A stretch of 64,000 bases of DNA, from the NCBI RefSeq assembly GCF_011067745.1, contig NZ_JAAMPJ010000007.1, positions 292,601 through 356,600 on the forward strand, written 5' to 3'. The notes below the pieces were generated by a model that searched no databases, had not been told where the DNA came from, and saw only the letters and a list, made by a program, of their open reading frames with translations. The DNA is from Lentzea alba (GTDB taxonomy: Bacteria > Actinomycetota > Actinomycetes > Mycobacteriales > Pseudonocardiaceae). Positions 1-8,019 of this stretch are shown in pieces (within the stretch, counting starts at the first letter, position 1; each line of letters begins with the position of its first letter). The translations under genes and the position numbers were made by a program.

Positions 1-483
1 CTCGACGTAGACGACCTCACCGTCGGGCACGATGCCCGTGACCAGGCCCATGTCCGTGAACACGCGCAGCATCCGGCCGTTGATCGTGAGCACCTCGGCG
101 GTGAAGCGCCGCACGCCTCGACTGCGCGCCAGCGAGGCCAGGTGTTCGAGCAGAAGCGTGCCGACGCCGTGGGTTTGCTCGGCGTGCGAGACGACCAGCG
201 CAACCTCGGCGAAGTCCGTCTCCCGCACCACCACGTAGCTCGCGGCCCCCAGCAACCGGTTCTCCCGGAACGCGCCGAGCACCACGTGCCGCGGCGCGTC
301 CGGCGAGATCATCCGCTCGACGAAGTCCTCCAGCTGCCGCGGCGACGTGCTGAAGAACCTCAGGTACCGGTCCTCGACCGGCAACCCGCGGTGCAGCTCG
401 AGCAGGGCCGGCACGTCGTCCGGTCCCAGCTCGCGCACCGTGACGACCGAGCCGTCCGTCAGCAGCGCCGCCGCCGCGTTCAC
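1..483 (-). CDS. GNAT-family N-acetyltransferase domain (3' end outside window)
   Basis: The minus-strand reading frame starts with GTG at 483 and runs off the left edge, giving 161 codons. The GTG overlaps the stop of the upstream universal stress gene as GTGA, which fixes the start and suggests translational coupling. The product has a GNAT fold: beta strands around 'GAFRENRLLGAASYV', an acetyl-CoA loop region near 'HGVGTLLLEHLASLA' and the terminal 'INGRMLRVFTDMGL' stretch. Similar GNAT domains in actinobacteria are often the N-terminal part of an acyl-CoA-synthetase-like fusion or a protein lysine acetyltransferase, but the rest is not visible. Being co-transcribed with a stress protein behind a DosR-type box suggests a role in hypoxic protein acetylation (inference). 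Confidence 0.8.
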   Translation of the reverse strand, partial: MNAAAALLTDGSVVTVRELGPDDVPALLELHRGLPVEDRYLRFFSTSPRQLEDFVERMISPDAPRHVVLGAFRENRLLGAASYVVVRETDFAEVALVVSHAEQTHGVGTLLLEHLASLARSRGVRRFTAEVLTINGRMLRVFTDMGLVTGIVPDGEVVYVE

Positions 484-983
484 AGCAGTGGTCCGGGAGT
501 CAGCGGTGCGGCCGTGGCAGCGAGTGCGTGGTCCTGCTCGACCTTCACCTCGCGGACCACAACAACCGGGCACGAGGCGTGGTGCACGCAGTAAGCACTC
601 ACCGAGCCGAGGATCGCCTCGACGATCCTGCTGTGCCCGCGGCTACCGACCACCAGCAGCGCCGCGTCCGCCGACGCTTTGAAGAGCACGTCGCGCGCGT
701 CGCCTTCGACCAGGATCCGGCGGATCTCCACGCCCTCGAGCCCCTCCACCGACCGGTCGAGGACCCGCTGGGCCGCCGCCTTCATCGCCTGGGGCGACAC
801 GTCGGCGAACACCTCGGCGGGCAGTGGCCCGATCATCACGCCGTAGTCCGCGTGCCACGCCGTGACCGCGTCGACCGCGCACCCGCGCCTGCGGGCGTCC
901 TCGACAGCCCATCGCAGCGCGGCCAGCGAAGCAGGTGATCCGTCAACTCCGACCACCACGGGCCGGGACTCGTTCTCGCTCAT
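480..983 (-). CDS. universal stress protein (single UspA domain)
   Basis: A 167-aa protein beginning 'MSENESRPVVVGVDGS', a typical UspA N-terminus. The nucleotide-binding signature G-2x-G-9x-G-S is present near residue 125 (VVGSRGHSRIVEAILGS), so ATP binding is likely. A much longer open frame continues upstream, but the Usp homology begins exactly at this ATG. The stop overlaps the GTG of the downstream GNAT gene. A perfect 14-bp DosR-type inverted repeat lies 60 bp upstream of the start. Usp proteins of this kind are core members of the hypoxia regulon in mycobacteria and Streptomyces. Confidence 0.9.
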   Translation of the reverse strand: MSENESRPVVVGVDGSPASLAALRWAVEDARRRGCAVDAVTAWHADYGVMIGPLPAEVFADVSPQAMKAAAQRVLDRSVEGLEGVEIRRILVEGDARDVLFKASADAALLVVGSRGHSRIVEAILGSVSAYCVHHASCPVVVVREVKVEQDHALAATAAPLTPGPLL

Positions 984-1042
984 GTACTTCAGCCTCGCGG
1001 GCGGCGTCGCCGCCGGTGAGTGCCCGCGGTCCCCCGCCGCTC

Positions 1043-1056
1043 GGGACCTTGGTCCC
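1043..1056 (-). promoter_or_regulatory. DosR/DevR-type box (perfect half-sites)
   Basis: The sequence gggaccttggtccc has perfect GGGAC and GTCCC arms separated by 4 nt, the same architecture as the DosR site of mycobacteria (GGGAC-TWWA-GTCCC). It sits 60 bp upstream of the Usp gene starting at 983 and just beyond the stop of the next gene. Confidence 0.8.
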
Positions 1057-1060
1057 CGGC

Positions 1061-1579
1061 CTACCAGGCCATGCCCAGCCCGACCGCGACGATCACGGGC
1101 GCGAGCCACGCGGCGAGTCGGAGCGCGAACCCAGGCCCGCCGGCCACCGTGGCCAGAACGAGCTTCACCACCGTGTTCGTCGCCAGCGCCGCGCCACAGG
1201 CCAGCACGGCGGTGTGCACCGGAACCGACTGGGGTGCAAGGGAAGCGGCTGCGATCGCGGCGGCGTGCGCATCGGCCAGTCCTCCGAGCGCGCCAGCGGC
1301 CACCACTCCCCCGACACCGAGCCGGTCCGCCGCCGCGCCGGGCTCGGACGTGCGCAGGTACCAGGCGATGACAAGCGCGGCCACAGCGCCGAGCGCGACC
1401 CCGAGCGCGACCGGCGAGAGTGCCGCGCTCACCGCTCCAGCGAGCGCGATCAGCGGAAACGTCCGCGAACCGGCGGGACGGGTCGAGTTGTGCGCGTTGT
1501 CGTGCTCGCGCTCCACCCCGAGCAGCAGGCCGATCGCGAGCGCCGTCGCGAGGTGGCTGAGTGCGACAGCGGTCTCCAC
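1061..1579 (-). CDS. compact MgtC/DUF4010-like membrane protein
   Basis: A 172-aa, strongly hydrophobic protein with about five membrane segments, starting at a GTG three bases after the stop of the small upstream gene. The N-terminus carries the MgtC/SapB-like 'LLLGVEREH' and 'SRTFPLIALAGA' pattern. The C-terminal half resembles DUF4010 (a 'GGLADAHAAAIAAASLA' stretch, then 'ATNTVVKLVLA'). Proteins joining these domains are usually about 400 aa, so this is a short form in which the middle is missing. Function is unknown; transport or ion stress is a guess from the family. It probably belongs to the same DosR-type transcription unit as the preceding small ORF. Confidence 0.6.
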   Translation of the reverse strand: METAVALSHLATALAIGLLLGVEREHDNAHNSTRPAGSRTFPLIALAGAVSAALSPVALGVALGAVAALVIAWYLRTSEPGAAADRLGVGGVVAAGALGGLADAHAAAIAAASLAPQSVPVHTAVLACGAALATNTVVKLVLATVAGGPGFALRLAAWLAPVIVAVGLGMAW

Positions 1580-1582
1580 GGC

Positions 1583-1720
1583 TCAGCCCGCGTGCGACCG
1601 CGCGGCTTCGTCCTCGGCCGTGACGATGTGCGCGTCCGGGCCGGGGAACACCAGCGCTTCGTGTTCGGTGTCCAGCCGGCGCACGACGTGGGGCGGCCCG
1701 TCGCCTGCTTTCGCTCTCAT
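1583..1720 (-). CDS. small hypothetical protein, 45 aa
   Basis: The ATG at 1720 follows GGAGG with good spacing, which favours it over an in-frame ATG at 1732. The product (starts MRAKAGDGPPHVVRR, ends EDEAARSHAG) is hydrophilic and not recognised. Only 3 nt separate it from the MgtC-like gene, so the two form an operon. A DosR-type box lies 81 bp upstream, in the shared divergent region with the Usp gene at 1867. Confidence 0.6.
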   Translation of the reverse strand: MRAKAGDGPPHVVRRLDTEHEALVFPGPDAHIVTAEDEAARSHAG

Positions 1721-1800
1721 GGCGTCCTCCATCCGAGTCGTGCGATCGAGGGTTCGCCTCGCACGGGCGCGTGAGCAGTGCGGATGGGCTCGCCCGGCTC

Positions 1801-1814
1801 GTGACGTTGGTCCC
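1801..1814. promoter_or_regulatory. DosR/DevR-type box
   Basis: The sequence gtgacgttggtccc is a 5-4-5 inverted repeat with one mismatch in the left arm. It lies 53 bp before the Usp gene at 1867 (+) and 81 bp before the divergent gene at 1720 (-), so it may serve both. Confidence 0.7.
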
Positions 1815-1866
1815 TGCCGGCACGTAGATCCCGCCGCCACGCTGAATCCGAGCGATGGGAGCAGCC

Positions 1867-2313
1867 ATGAGGACACCTGTGATCCTGGTCGGCGTCGACG
1901 GTTCGCCGGAGTCGCGCGCCGCACTGCGGTGGGCGATGGAAGAGGCCGCGCACCGAGGAGCCAGGGTGGAGGCGATGCTCGCCTATCACCAGGAGCCTGT
2001 GGTCGTGCCGGCCGTGCCGATGGGCCTCAACCCCTACGGCGAGTTGCCCCAACGTCACCCCGCCCGCGAACTCCACGAGGCCGTGCAACAGGTGCGGGCC
2101 ACGATGCTCCACGCGCCCGACGTCGCCGAGTGCGTCGTCGTCGGTGACGCGGCGAACCACCTCGTCGAGGCCTCGAAACACGCCGAGCTGCTGGTGATCG
2201 GCACGCGCGGACGCGGAGCCGTCCGCGAATTCCTCTCGCACGGAGTCGCTGCGGAGTGCCTGCGCCACGCGGAGTGCCCAGTCGTGGTCATTCCCCCGAC
2301 GGCAACCCGGTAG
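1867..2313 (+). CDS. universal stress protein (single domain, altered ATP loop)
   Basis: 148 aa, starting 'MRTPVILVGVDGSPESRAALRWAM'. The ATG at 1867 is preceded by GGGAGC, which is better placed than the upstream in-frame ATG at 1855. The fold is UspA, but the phosphate-loop signature reads 'GTRGRGAVREFLSHGVA', so the final glycine is not followed by Ser/Thr and nucleotide binding may be weakened. A DosR-type box is 53 bp upstream. The gene converges on the tandem Usp gene and ends before a strong shared hairpin. Confidence 0.9.
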   Translation: MRTPVILVGVDGSPESRAALRWAMEEAAHRGARVEAMLAYHQEPVVVPAVPMGLNPYGELPQRHPARELHEAVQQVRATMLHAPDVAECVVVGDAANHLVEASKHAELLVIGTRGRGAVREFLSHGVAAECLRHAECPVVVIPPTATR

Positions 2314-2357
2314 GAAATCGACTTCGCGCCGCGCTCATCGTCGTCGAGCTGCAGTTC

Positions 2358-2398
2358 GCCGACTTCCCCTTCATCGCCAAGACGAAGGGGAAGTCGGC
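2358..2398. terminator. bidirectional intrinsic terminator hairpin
   Basis: A perfect 15-bp stem (2358-2372 with 2384-2398) and an 11-nt loop lie between the convergent genes ending at 2313 and 2411. There is no U-tract, as is common in actinomycetes. Confidence 0.8.
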
Positions 2399-2410
2399 CG
2401 GTAACGCGGC

Positions 2411-3286
2411 CTAATCGGGCCGCACGATCGCCAACGGGCACGGCGCGTTGTAGACGAGAGCCTGACTCGTCGAGCCGAGCAACATGCCGGCGAACCCGCC
2501 GTGCCCGTGGCTGCCCACCACCACGAGCTGCGCCTCAGCCCCGTACCGCATCAACGCGCGCACCGGCCGATCGCGCACAACAACCGGATGCACTTGCACG
2601 TCCGGGTACTTCTCCTGCCACCCGGCGAGCCGCTGCGCCAACAGCCGCCGCTCGTCCTGCTCCACCTGCCCCCAGTCCACAGTGAACCGCGAGGCGCTGT
2701 ACGCGCTCTCCACCATGAAGTCGGTCCAGCACATCACCACGGTGAGCTGAGCGTCGCGCAGGGAGGCCGACTCGAAGGCGAACGCCAGGGCGGCCTCACT
2801 CGTCGGAGAGCCGTCGACCCCGACGACCACCGGGCCGTCAGGCACAGACGTGCCACGCACCACGACGACGGGACTCTTTCCGTGCGCCGCGAGCGCCAGA
2901 GCGGTGGAGCCGACGACCATGCCGGTCACGGTGCCCAAGCCCTGCGAGCCGACCACGACGAGCCGAGCGGTCTTCGACTCCTCGATGAGCAACGTGGTGG
3001 AGCCGCAGCACACGATCTCCGTCGTCACCTCGACCTCCGGCGCCGCCGCCCGCGCGGCCGCCACCGCCTCCTCCAGCTTGTCGCGGCCGAGGCTCTCGAT
3101 CGCCTGGCGGATCTCGTTGCCGGTGAGGATGATCTCGGGGTAGCCGCGCGTCGGCAGCACGTAGGCGTGCACGAGCCGCAGCGGCACCTTGTGGCGGGCG
3201 CACTCCTGTGCGGCCCAGGTGACGGCGGTCAGCGCCGAGGCGGAGCCGTCGACTCCGACCACGATCGGGGCGGATGGGGCTTTCAT
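2411..3286 (-). CDS. tandem-domain universal stress protein
   Basis: 291 aa with two UspA domains, roughly residues 1-145 and 150-290. Each opens with a 'VVGVDGS' strand and contains an ATP-binding loop ('VVGSQGLGTVTGMVVGSTA' and 'VVGSHGHGGFAGMLLGSTS'). The layout matches the double-Usp proteins Rv2623/Rv1996 of the mycobacterial DosR regulon, of which Rv2623 is an ATP-binding growth regulator. The ATG overlaps the stop of the CBS-domain gene as ATGA, so the two are translationally coupled and presumably driven by the box upstream of the CBS gene. Confidence 0.92.
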   Translation of the reverse strand: MKAPSAPIVVGVDGSASALTAVTWAAQECARHKVPLRLVHAYVLPTRGYPEIILTGNEIRQAIESLGRDKLEEAVAAARAAAPEVEVTTEIVCCGSTTLLIEESKTARLVVVGSQGLGTVTGMVVGSTALALAAHGKSPVVVVRGTSVPDGPVVVGVDGSPTSEAALAFAFESASLRDAQLTVVMCWTDFMVESAYSASRFTVDWGQVEQDERRLLAQRLAGWQEKYPDVQVHPVVVRDRPVRALMRYGAEAQLVVVGSHGHGGFAGMLLGSTSQALVYNAPCPLAIVRPD

Positions 3287-3849
3287 CGTTGTCCTCCAGT
3301 CAGAACACGGGCGCGGAGCACTCCCGGCACCGCGTCGGCGAGTGCGACGAGCACCCGTTCGGTTTCCTCGTCAGTGGTCGCGGCACCGATCACGGCTTCG
3401 CCGTCGTGAACCGTGACCGTCCACTTGCGACCGCCGCCGTACACGTCGAGTACGCGCTGGACTTCCGCGGTCACCGTCGTGTCCGCCCTGGCGAGCGCCC
3501 GGACCAGGTCGCGGCGGGTGACAACGCCGATCACCGCGGAGCCGTCGACGATCGGGACGCACCGCCGGCGGTCGTCGATCATGACGCGGGCCAGCATCTC
3601 CGCGGGTGCGGCGGCGTCCATCGCCACGGCCGGCGTGGTCATCACGTCGGCGACGACGGTGCCGGTCTCATCGAGGTACTTGCCGCGCACGAGGTCGGCT
3701 TCGGTCACGATGCCGACGAGCTGCTTGTCGTCGTCGACGACGGGGAGCGCGGTGAACCCGTGCGAGACCATCAGCGCGGCCGCGCCCTTGAGCGGTACGA
3801 CCGGGGTCACGGTGATCACCGGGCTGGTCATGATGTCCCGAGCACGCAT
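3283..3849 (-). CDS. CBS-pair and BON domain protein
   Basis: 188 aa, beginning 'MRARDIMTSPVITVTP' at 3849 after GAAGGGAG; the ATG at 3873 has no such site. Two CBS motifs span about residues 1-120 ('ALPVVDDDKQLVGIVTEADLV' and 'CVPIVDGSAVIGVVTRRDLV'). The C-terminus (about 130-185) resembles a BON domain. CBS pairs sense adenine nucleotides or redox state, and Hrp1 (Rv2626c) is a CBS-only DosR-regulon protein. It is the first gene of an operon with the tandem Usp. A half-degenerate DosR box lies 53 bp upstream. Confidence 0.88.
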   Translation of the reverse strand: MRARDIMTSPVITVTPVVPLKGAAALMVSHGFTALPVVDDDKQLVGIVTEADLVRGKYLDETGTVVADVMTTPAVAMDAAAPAEMLARVMIDDRRRCVPIVDGSAVIGVVTRRDLVRALARADTTVTAEVQRVLDVYGGGRKWTVTVHDGEAVIGAATTDEETERVLVALADAVPGVLRARVLTGGQR

Positions 3850-4212
3850 GGCGGAACTCCCTTCCGAGATCAACGCTAGGAATCAGAACGCCCGGCGGAC
3901 GCTGTCGTTGGTCCCGCGCCGACCGGGCCCTTCGCACCGACGATCGCCAACGCCTGCGCTCTGGCCTCTCCCCCGCCGGACGCCGCGGTGTACCGGATGG
4001 CAAGCACGGGCGGTCCGCGCTGTACACGGGCGCCATCCCGGCCGCCTCGACGACTTCCGCGGACTCTGCTGGGTTCCACCGCATGCCTCGACGATTCCGC
4101 CCAACCGCGCACCGATGACAGGGCGGTCCTGCTCACCTGGAACGGGCACTTGGACTCTCCGCACAGCCTGGTCGACCGGAAGAACCTGGTCACGACGACG
4201 GAGGCGATGACG
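3850..4212. other. intergenic region before SHOCT gene
   Basis: 363 bp without a convincing gene. It contains the degenerate DosR-type box at 3902. Short frames here lack ribosome sites and third-position bias. The ribosome site GGAGG at 4200 belongs to the next gene. Confidence 0.5.
3902..3915 (-). promoter_or_regulatory. degenerate DosR/DevR-type box
   Basis: The sequence ctgtcgttggtccc has one perfect arm (GTCCC) and one weak arm (CTGTC), with the conserved GTTG spacer. It is 53 bp upstream of the CBS gene start, the same distance seen for the Usp gene at 1867. Confidence 0.5.
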
Positions 4213-4434
4213 ATGACCTGGTACTACGGCACCCCGATGGGCTGGGGCGGGTTCACGATGATGACGCTGACCATGCTGCTGTTCTGGGGTGGTGTGGTCG
4301 CTCTGGTCGTCATCGTGCTGCGCCGGCTCCCGCACGACGGCTCAGCGACCCGCATACTGGAACAGCGCCTGGCCAAGGGCGAGATCGACACCGAGGAGTT
4401 CGACCGGATCCGGAGGACACTCGATTCCCGGTGA
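4213..4434 (+). CDS. small membrane protein with SHOCT domain
   Basis: 73 aa. ATG 4213 is 8 nt after GGAGG, whereas ATG 4207 is too close to it. The N-terminus is a Trp/Met-rich segment, then one membrane helix (about 14-36). The C-terminus 'RILEQRLAKGEIDTEEFDRI' is a SHOCT (short C-terminal) motif. SHOCT proteins are often coregulated with stress genes but have no assigned enzymatic role. It lies directly upstream of devR. Confidence 0.8.
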   Translation: MTWYYGTPMGWGGFTMMTLTMLLFWGGVVALVVIVLRRLPHDGSATRILEQRLAKGEIDTEEFDRIRRTLDSR

Positions 4435-4436
4435 CA

Positions 4437-4450
4437 GGGTCTTTGGGCCC
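4437..4450 (+). promoter_or_regulatory. possible degenerate DosR-type box upstream of devR
   Basis: The sequence gggtctttgggccc fits the 5-4-5 spacing with one mismatch per arm and is centred about 70 bp upstream of devR. It is flanked by ACAGGG/CCCTGT symmetry, so it could instead be a short terminator for the SHOCT gene. Autoregulation is inference. Confidence 0.35.
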
Positions 4451-4513
4451 TGTGTGACCCCCGGCCGGCTGAGAGATCGTGACCTCGGAAACGATCGAGG
4501 AGAGGTGGTTGCG

Positions 4514-5170
4514 GTGGTGTCGCGAGTCTTCCTGGTGGACGACCACGAGGTGGTCCGCGTCGGGATCAGGGAGCTGCTCAGCGCCTCCCCCGACCTGGAG
4601 GTCGTCGGCGAGGCCTCCTCGGTGACCGAGGCGCTCACGATGGTTCCCGCCACCAACCCCGACGTGGCCGTGCTCGACGTGCGGCTGCCCGACGGCAACG
4701 GCATCGAGCTGTGCCGTGAGCTGCGCTCACGCCTGCCGGAGTTGAACGTCCTGATGCTCACGTCGTTCACCGACGACGAGGCGTTGTTCGACGCGATCAT
4801 GGCCGGCGCGTCAGGTTTTGTGCTCAAGCGCATCCTCGGCACCGATCTGACGGCCGCGGTGAAGACCGTCGCGGCAGGACAGTCTCTTCTGGATGCTCGC
4901 TCGACCGCCGCGCTGCTCAACCGCATCCGCCGCGAGCGTGAGCAGGGTGACCCGGTCCGCGCGCTCACCGAGCAGGAGCGGACCGTGTTCGACTACATCG
5001 GCGACGGGCTGACGAACCGGCAGATCGCGGAGAAGATGTTCCTCGCGGAGAAGACCGTGAAGAACTACGTCTCGCACCTGCTCGCCAAGCTCGGACTCGA
5101 ACGCCGTACCCAGGCCGCCGTGCTGGCGTCCCAGCTGCGCAAGCCCACCCACGACAACGAGACCGGCTGA
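4514..5170 (+). CDS. devR: DevR/DosR-family response regulator
   Basis: 218 aa NarL-family regulator. The receiver carries the acidic pair in 'VFLVDDHEVV' and the phospho-acceptor Asp55 in 'VAVLDVRLPDGNGIEL', which aligns with DosR Asp54. The LuxR-type helix-turn-helix 'LTNRQIAEKMFLAEKTVKNYVS' preserves the Lys-Lys-Asn trio used by DosR for DNA contact. The start is one of GTG 4505, 4514 or 4517; 4514 has AGAGG 8 nt upstream, while 4517 would give the length of mycobacterial DosR (217 aa). It ends 4 bp from the convergent devS gene instead of being co-transcribed with it. It is the likely activator of the boxes in 1-15,300. Confidence 0.93.
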   Translation: MVSRVFLVDDHEVVRVGIRELLSASPDLEVVGEASSVTEALTMVPATNPDVAVLDVRLPDGNGIELCRELRSRLPELNVLMLTSFTDDEALFDAIMAGASGFVLKRILGTDLTAAVKTVAAGQSLLDARSTAALLNRIRREREQGDPVRALTEQERTVFDYIGDGLTNRQIAEKMFLAEKTVKNYVSHLLAKLGLERRTQAAVLASQLRKPTHDNETG

Positions 5171-5174
5171 GCGG

Positions 5175-6848
5175 TCAGTCCAGCGGGACCCGCCACGTGA
5201 CTCGGGTGCCACCACCGGGCTCTTCACCAACCGTGAGGGCGCCGTTGAACTGAGCTGCGCGCTGTTCGAGGTTGCGCAGACCGCTGCGGGCGACCTCCGG
5301 CGGCATGCCCAAGCCGTTGTCCACCATGGTGATGATCAACGCGTCGCCCGCCTCGACGGTGAGCGTCAGCTCCGTCGCGTGCGCGTGTCGGAGCGCGTTG
5401 GTGACGGTCTCGCGCACGACCGCCTCGGCGTGCTCGCCGATGTAGTCGGGCACCAGGCTGTCGATGGTGCCCGACATCCGGATCGCCGGGCTCAGCTCGG
5501 CGCCCTCGGTGATCTCCGCGACGATGTTGAGCAGCCTGCGCCGCAGCCCGGTGTCCCCGGAGTCCGCCTGCAGGTCGAAGATCGACGTGCGGATCTCCAG
5601 CACGGTCTGGTCGAGCTGGTTGACCGCCTTCTGCACCCTGCGCTTGGCCTCCGGGTGGTTCACCCAGGTCAAGGCACCCTGCAGGCTCATCCCGGTGGCG
5701 AACAGCCGCTGGATCACGTGGTCGTGCAGGTCACGGGCGATCCGGTCACGGTCCTCCAGCACATCGACCAGACGCTTGGCGCTCTGATTCTCCGCGAACT
5801 CGATCGCCACGACCGCCTGGTCCGCGAACGACGCCAGCAACGGCATCAGATCCGCACCGAACGCCGGCGCGTCCTTGTCCCGAACCGCGACCAGAACACC
5901 GGTCACCGTGGTTCCGGCGCGCAGCGGCAGCACCACCGCGGCGCCGGTCTGAGCAGGCAGATCGCCGAGCTGGCCGTCCACGTCCTCGACCAGTGCCGGC
6001 GCGGCCGTCTCCAGCACCTGCGCGAGCACCGGAGCGTCGGCGACGAAGCTGTCCGGCGCAGCCCCGTTTCCCGCCCAAGCCGCCTTGCGCAGTTCCTTGT
6101 CATCGCGCAGCAGCACCGCGGCCCAGGAGGCCGATGCCAGCTCAACGGCCCGCTGGGCGATCAGCCGCAGCGCGTCCTCGGCGCTCGCGCCCGCCAGCAA
6201 CTGGGCGTTGATCTCCGCGGTCGCCTCCAGCCACCGCTCACGCGTCCGCGAGCGTTCGAACAGGCGGGCGTTCTCCACGGCAACGCCGGCCGCCGCGGCC
6301 AGCGCCTCCAGGACGACCTCGTCGTCGGCGGTGAAATCGCCGCCGCCGACCTTCTCGGTCATGTAGAGGTTGCCGAACACCTCATCACGCACACGGACAG
6401 GTGCGCCGAGGAAGCTGTGCATCGGCGGGTGGTTGGGCGGGAAGCCGACCGACGCGGCGTGCTCGGACAGATCGTGCAGCCGGATCGCCCTCGGATCCTT
6501 GATCAGCAGACCGAGCAGGCCCTTGCCCTCCGGCAGGTGCCCCATGCGTGCGCGGGTCTCCGGGTCGATGCCGACGTAGACGAACTGCGAGAGGTTGTGC
6601 CGCGAGCCGAGCACGCCCAACGCGCCGTAACGGGCGCCCACGAGCTCCACGGCAGCCTGAACGATGCGCTGCAGCGTCGAGTCCAGCTCCAAGCCGGCCC
6701 CGACCGCGAGGACGGCGTCGAGCAGGCTCTGCATCTTGTCCCTGGTCGACCCGATCTCGGCCAGCCGGTCGCGCATCTCGTCGAGCAACTCGTCCAGCCG
6801 CAACCCACCGAGCAGGCTGCGGGACGGCCTCTCCTCTGGACCTCCCAT
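5175..6848 (-). CDS. devS: DevS/DosT-family redox/heme sensor histidine kinase
   Basis: 557 aa. GAF-A is about residues 45-200, GAF-B about 215-360, HisKA_3 with His376 ('RDLHDHVIQRLFA') and a C-terminal HATPase ('DNGLGMP', 'GGGTRVTW'). GAF-A contains 'GFPPNHPPMHSFLGAPVRVRD'; His140 aligns with the proximal heme ligand of DevS (His149), so heme sensing of O2/NO/CO is expected. The shorter N-terminus explains the offset of about nine residues. It is the cognate partner of DevR but faces it tail to tail, so the two have separate promoters. Confidence 0.92.
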   Translation of the reverse strand: MGGPEERPSRSLLGGLRLDELLDEMRDRLAEIGSTRDKMQSLLDAVLAVGAGLELDSTLQRIVQAAVELVGARYGALGVLGSRHNLSQFVYVGIDPETRARMGHLPEGKGLLGLLIKDPRAIRLHDLSEHAASVGFPPNHPPMHSFLGAPVRVRDEVFGNLYMTEKVGGGDFTADDEVVLEALAAAAGVAVENARLFERSRTRERWLEATAEINAQLLAGASAEDALRLIAQRAVELASASWAAVLLRDDKELRKAAWAGNGAAPDSFVADAPVLAQVLETAAPALVEDVDGQLGDLPAQTGAAVVLPLRAGTTVTGVLVAVRDKDAPAFGADLMPLLASFADQAVVAIEFAENQSAKRLVDVLEDRDRIARDLHDHVIQRLFATGMSLQGALTWVNHPEAKRRVQKAVNQLDQTVLEIRTSIFDLQADSGDTGLRRRLLNIVAEITEGAELSPAIRMSGTIDSLVPDYIGEHAEAVVRETVTNALRHAHATELTLTVEAGDALIITMVDNGLGMPPEVARSGLRNLEQRAAQFNGALTVGEEPGGGTRVTWRVPLD

Positions 6849-6900
6849 CGATCAAGCTTTTCACGCGCTCCCGGCGACGCCAAGCGGTCCCTGTCAGGTC

Positions 6901-6914
6901 GGGACCTTCGACAG
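6901..6914 (+). promoter_or_regulatory. degenerate DosR/DevR-type box
   Basis: The sequence gggaccttcgacag has a perfect GGGAC arm and a weak GACAG arm, mirroring the degenerate site at 3902. It is 75 bp upstream of the nitroreductase-like gene and could also affect devS (start 6848). Confidence 0.45.
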
Positions 6915-6988
6915 TGGGTCCACCCGAGGGCGTCGCGGACAGTGGAGCAACAACACGATCGAACAAGCAACACGATGGGGTGAAGAAC

Positions 6989-7987
6989 ATGGCTCAGGTC
7001 ACGGTGGCGCTGGGGCTCGGACCAGAACAGATCGAGGACGCGCTCACGACCGCGTCCCTCGCGCCGTCCGTGCACAACGCCCAGCCCTGGCGGTTCCGCC
7101 TCCAGCGAGACCGCATCGAACTGCACGCGGACTCGAGCCGCAGGCTCGCCGCGACCGACCCGGAGGACCGGGAGCTCCGCCTGTCCTGTGGCGCGGCGCT
7201 GTTCAACCTGCGACTGGCGCTGGAGGCAGCGGGAGTACGACCGCTGGTGTCGATGCTGCCCGGACACGACGCTCCGGGCGCACTCGCGGTCGTCCGGCGC
7301 GGCGGCACGATCAAGATCAGTGACGAGAACCGGGCCCTGCTCAACGCCGTTCCTCATCGCCGCACGAACCGCCGACCGTTCCTGGAGGCGCCCGTCGACC
7401 CTCAGCAGCGGCACGCGCTGGTCCGGGCGGCCGAGCTGGAACGCTCCTGGCTGCACGTCATCACGACCCCGGAGGACCGCGCCCAGCTCAAGCGGTTCGT
7501 CCAGCACGCACACGAGATCCAGCTCGGTGACGAAGGCGTGCAGGCCGAGCTCGCCGCGTTCACCGGCCACCGGCCCGGCGCATCCGACGGTGTGCCGCCC
7601 GCGTCCGCCGGTGTGCGCCCGGAGATGCAGGACGAATGGGCGTTCCGCGACTTCCAGGGCCCGGAACGCCACCCCGGCAAGAACTACGAGTCCGACCCGC
7701 TCATCGTGGTCCTCTGCTCCCACTACGACGGACCGCTCGGCGAACTGCAGGCAGGACAGGCGATGCAACGCGTCCTGCTCACCGCGACCACCCGCGGGCT
7801 GTCCGCGTCGTTCCTGTCCCAGCCGGTCGAGGTGCACCGGGTTCGCGAGGACCTGCGCCGGGCGTTGGGCGGCATGCTCGTCCCGCAGACCGTGCTGCGG
7901 CTGGGATTCAGCACACCGGTCCCGCCCACGCCTCGGCGGCCTGTCGCCGACCTGCTGGTGAATTCCGACGAGCACGCGCCCTGCTAG
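6989..7987 (+). CDS. Acg-family nitroreductase-like protein
   Basis: 332 aa, ATG after GGGGTGAAG. It has the 'ASLAPSVHNAQPWRFRL' N-terminal motif and 'HRRTNRRPF' central motif typical of the Acg family (Rv2032, Rv3127, Rv3131). These are DosR-regulon members with a duplicated nitroreductase fold that bind FMN but lack the dimer-swapped helices of active enzymes. They are proposed to sequester flavin or act in redox balance, and true nitroreductase activity is uncertain. A DosR-type half-site is upstream and a 13-bp terminator stem covers the stop codon. Confidence 0.88.
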   Translation: MAQVTVALGLGPEQIEDALTTASLAPSVHNAQPWRFRLQRDRIELHADSSRRLAATDPEDRELRLSCGAALFNLRLALEAAGVRPLVSMLPGHDAPGALAVVRRGGTIKISDENRALLNAVPHRRTNRRPFLEAPVDPQQRHALVRAAELERSWLHVITTPEDRAQLKRFVQHAHEIQLGDEGVQAELAAFTGHRPGASDGVPPASAGVRPEMQDEWAFRDFQGPERHPGKNYESDPLIVVLCSHYDGPLGELQAGQAMQRVLLTATTRGLSASFLSQPVEVHRVREDLRRALGGMLVPQTVLRLGFSTPVPPTPRRPVADLLVNSDEHAPC

Positions 7988-8014
7988 CGGTTCCTTGAGC
8001 GGCTAGCAGGGCGC
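7976..8014 (+). terminator. hairpin overlapping the nitroreductase stop codon
   Basis: A perfect 13-bp stem, 7976-7988 with 8002-8014, and 13-nt loop. The TAG stop (7985-7987) is inside the left arm, so terminating ribosomes would mask the hairpin. Confidence 0.75.
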
Positions 8015-8019
8015 ATGCC

